Positions 5,632 to 7,665 of a stretch of DNA of 7,665 nucleotides are shown here, in pieces. Source of the stretch: Gammaproteobacteria bacterium (GTDB lineage Bacteria; Pseudomonadota; Gammaproteobacteria; Eutrophobiales; Eutrophobiaceae). The number at the start of each line of letters is the position of its first letter. The stretch's first letter is position 1. The DNA lies in assembly GCA_012270695.1 (NCBI GenBank), contig JAAXHV010000090.1, forward strand, positions 1 through 7,665. The letters run 5' to 3'. A program made the position numbers and the translations under genes. The notes under the pieces were generated by a model that saw only the letters and a program-made list of their open reading frames with translations, did no database searches and was not told where the DNA came from.

Positions 5632-7128
5632 ATGGAATTCAATATCAAGAGCGGAAGCCCCGAAAAACAGCGTAGCGCCTGCGTGGTAGCAGGCGTGCAT
5701 GAATCCCGGAAATTGACGCCTGCGGCCCGGGCCATTGATGAGGCCAGTGACAAGTACCTGTCGAACCTGTTGCGCAAGGGTGATATGGACGGCAAAATCG
5801 GACAGTCCTTATTATTGCACAACGTCCCCGGTATCCCTGCTGAGCGCGTGCTGCTGATCGGTTGCGGAAAAGAGGCTGACCTGGATGACAAGCAATACCG
5901 GAAAATCATCGTCAACAGCATCAAGCAGGTAAAACAGACCAGCGCGCTCGAAGCCGTCAGTTTCCTCCCGGGCCTGGATATCAAAGACCGGGATTACCGC
6001 TGGAAAATACAATACGCGGTACAGTTTATCGATCATGAACTCTACCAGTTCAAAGAGTTTAAGAGCAAAAAAAACAACACCAAAAAGTCCCTGCGCAAAA
6101 CCACCCTGATGGTGTCGCGGCGGGAACTGGGGCAATGTGAAACCGCGCTTTCCCGGGGCGTTGCCATCGCCAGGGGCGTAAAACTGACGCGCGACCTGGC
6201 CAACCGTCCCGCCAACGCCTGTACGCCTGCTCACCTGGCCGAACAGGCCACGGAATTGGGTAAAACGTTTGCCTCCGTCAAGGTGACGGTTATCGAGGAA
6301 AAGGAAATGGAAGACCTGGGCATGAACTCCCTGCTGTCGGTATCGCAGGGCAGCGCCCAACCGGCAAAACTGATTACCTTCCGTTACCAGGGCGCTGGGG
6401 ATGACAGCAAGCCTGTGGTCCTGGTGGGGAAAGGCGTTACCTTCGATACCGGAGGCATTTCGATAAAACCCTCGGCGGCAATGGATGAGATGAAATTCGA
6501 TATGTGCGGCGCCGCATCGGTTTTTGGCGCAGTCGCTGCCGTAGCAGGGATGGAACTGCCGATCAACCTGGTGGGCGTGACCCCGGCTGTGGAGAACATG
6601 CCCAGCGGCACTGCCACCAAACCCGGCGATATCTTTACCAGCATGTCCGGCCAGACCATAGAAGTATTGAATACGGATGCCGAAGGTCGCCTGATACTGT
6701 GCGATGCCCTGACCTACAGCGAACGATTTGAGCCCGCCGCGGTGATCGATATCGCCACACTGACCGGCGCCTGTGTGGTTGCCCTGGGTAAACACGCCAC
6801 GGGCCTCCTCAGCAACCATGATCCGCTCGTGGCCGACCTGCTGCAGGCGGGACAAACAGCCGGGGACCGGGCCTGGCAACTGCCGCTATGGGAAGAATAT
6901 GAAAAACAACTGGAAAGCCCGTTTGCCGATATGGCAAACATCGGTGGGCGCGAGGGCGGGACAATCACCGCTGCCTGTTTTCTGGCTAAATTCACCAAAA
7001 ATTTTCACTGGGCGCACCTTGATATCGCCGGAACCGCGTGGGTGAGCGGGAAAAACAAATGCGCAACCGGGCGCCCGGTCCCATTGCTGGTGCAGTACCT
7101 GATCCAACAGCACGAGAAGCAAAACTAG
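5632..7128 (+). CDS. pepA: Leucyl aminopeptidase (M17 family, PepA)
   Basis: PepA is a cytoplasmic hexameric metallopeptidase that removes N-terminal residues, notably Leu; in E. coli it also binds DNA in carAB control and Xer recombination. The product is 498 aa against 503 in E. coli. MEFNIKSGSPEKQRSAC at the start is nearly the E. coli N-terminus and fixes the ATG at 5632. The two-metal site is intact: K267 and D272 in VGKGVTFDTGG, D290 in MKFDMCGAA, D349 and E351 in NTDAEGR. Catalytic K279 (ISIKP) and R353 are present, each three positions before the E. coli number. FADMANIGGREGG (431-443) and AHLDIAGTAW (461-470) complete the M17 signature. The N-terminal domain spans about 1-165. The Lys-rich stretch KSKKNNTKKSLRK (144-156) is the interdomain linker. 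It is divergent from lptF and is followed by holC after 12 bp, probably in one operon. Confidence 0.98.
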   Translation: MEFNIKSGSPEKQRSACVVAGVHESRKLTPAARAIDEASDKYLSNLLRKGDMDGKIGQSLLLHNVPGIPAERVLLIGCGKEADLDDKQYRKIIVNSIKQVKQTSALEAVSFLPGLDIKDRDYRWKIQYAVQFIDHELYQFKEFKSKKNNTKKSLRKTTLMVSRRELGQCETALSRGVAIARGVKLTRDLANRPANACTPAHLAEQATELGKTFASVKVTVIEEKEMEDLGMNSLLSVSQGSAQPAKLITFRYQGAGDDSKPVVLVGKGVTFDTGGISIKPSAAMDEMKFDMCGAASVFGAVAAVAGMELPINLVGVTPAVENMPSGTATKPGDIFTSMSGQTIEVLNTDAEGRLILCDALTYSERFEPAAVIDIATLTGACVVALGKHATGLLSNHDPLVADLLQAGQTAGDRAWQLPLWEEYEKQLESPFADMANIGGREGGTITAACFLAKFTKNFHWAHLDIAGTAWVSGKNKCATGRPVPLLVQYLIQQHEKQN

Positions 7129-7140
7129 CCCGGAATGCCC

Positions 7141-7578
7141 ATGCCAAGAGCCGACTTTTATATCGTCGCCGAGCCTGCCGTTCCCTACCGCTTCGTATGC
7201 CAACTTGCCGAGAAAGTCAGGAAAGAAGGTTACAATATCTATATCCAGACCGCCTCCAGGGAACAGGCCGCGACCATTGATGACCTGCTGTGGACATTCA
7301 GGGACATCAGCTTCCTGCCCCACGCTGCCATTGATTCCACGGATGCCGCAGAGGACAGCCCGATTATCATCGGCTGGGGAGGCGAAGAGCCGCAGCGGCG
7401 CCAGGTTCTGATGAATATGTCCGGCGCCGTGCCTGAGCGCACGGACGCTTATGAGCGCATTATCGAAGTCGTACCGTCCGACCCGGCAAGCCGTCACCAG
7501 GCCAGGCTGCGTTACAAGGATTACCGCGCCAGGGGACTGGAGATGCACAGCCATAATATCGAGTCTGTCCATGGCTGA
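7141..7578 (+). CDS. holC: DNA polymerase III subunit chi
   Basis: HolC (chi) joins psi (HolD) in the DNA polymerase III clamp-loader complex and contacts single-strand binding protein. The product is 145 aa from the ATG at 7141, near the 147 aa of E. coli. ADFYIV (4-9) matches the ATFYLL strand at the chi N-terminus. DDLLWTF (47-53) and SFLPH (57-61) are the typical middle motifs, and RYKDYRARG (124-132) the C-terminal helix. Start choice: CGGA at 7131-7134 gives a 6-nt spacer to 7141, but no room for the in-frame ATG two codons earlier (7135), and the 7141 start aligns better with E. coli. It lies 12 bp after pepA, an order common in gammaproteobacteria, and its stop overlaps the next ATG (ATGGCTGA). 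Confidence 0.93.
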   Translation: MPRADFYIVAEPAVPYRFVCQLAEKVRKEGYNIYIQTASREQAATIDDLLWTFRDISFLPHAAIDSTDAAEDSPIIIGWGGEEPQRRQVLMNMSGAVPERTDAYERIIEVVPSDPASRHQARLRYKDYRARGLEMHSHNIESVHG

Positions 7579-7665
7579 CTCCGGGCGCCGGTTTTCAGTT
7601 GGCAGGCACGATGCGCCATCCGCGAAAGACGGCAGGAAAATTCCGGAACACTGTCCTGAACTGAC
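7571..7665 (+). CDS. Unidentified protein, N-terminal 31 residues, cut by window edge
   Basis: An ATG at 7571 overlaps the holC stop by 8 nt (ATGGCTGA), the usual arrangement for translational coupling. The frame stays open to the window end, giving 31 codons that read MADSGRRFSVG, then a hydrophilic stretch ending KIPEHCPEL. I do not recognise the family from this much sequence; it is not the start of ValS, which often lies further along in this cluster. In some gammaproteobacteria a short uncharacterised gene sits between holC and valS, which would fit, but that is inference. The evidence is position and open frame only. Confidence 0.5.
   Translation, partial: MADSGRRFSVGRHDAPSAKDGRKIPEHCPEL

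Noticed and set aside
5812..6879. 355-codon open frame antisense to pepA
   Set aside because: It is a by-product of the GC bias of pepA, whose sense frame is fully explained with all catalytic residues; the antisense product has no recognisable domain.
6886..7572. 228-codon open frame antisense to the pepA end and holC
   Set aside because: Lies opposite two well-supported genes and has no family resemblance or start signal.

Overview
The window reads as ordinary chromosomal backbone of a gammaproteobacterium. This rests on close family resemblance of PcnB, FolK, LptF, LptG, PepA and HolC to the enterobacterial and pseudomonad proteins, and on two gene orders common in that class: pcnB-folK, and RDD gene / lptG-lptF / pepA-holC. 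The genus cannot be told from the sequence. No multi-gene novel system, phage, CRISPR array or complete transposon was seen.

Layout. From 1 to 1639 the minus strand carries pcnB (poly(A) polymerase I) followed by the 5' end of folK, which runs off the left edge. The 175 bp between them hold an imperfect, highly base-paired element and a second small hairpin. A plus-strand tRNA-Glu(CTC) gene at 1679-1754 is divergent from pcnB; a self-complementary TATAAT box and a 7-bp inverted repeat sit between them. A minus-strand exported alpha/beta hydrolase (1805-2764) follows. It is divergent from an RDD-family membrane protein (2852-3337), and a 12-bp palindrome lies in the gap. The RDD gene runs tail-to-tail into lptG, with 173 bp of antiparallel coding overlap. 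lptG and lptF form a minus-strand operon (3165-5454).

lptF is divergent from pepA (plus, 5632-7128). The 177 bp between them are mostly filled by a 117-bp palindromic miniature element with 42-bp arms and four GGGGTCA units. It is the clearest mobile-type signature in the window. pepA is followed by holC and then by the start of an unidentified gene whose ATG overlaps the holC stop codon.

Functional picture. LptF and LptG are the permease pair of the lipopolysaccharide export ABC transporter. PepA is leucyl aminopeptidase, HolC is the chi subunit of the DNA polymerase III clamp loader, PcnB tags RNAs with poly(A) for decay, and FolK makes the pterin pyrophosphate for folate synthesis. The points worth a second look lie in intergenic DNA and gene overlaps rather than in new protein families.
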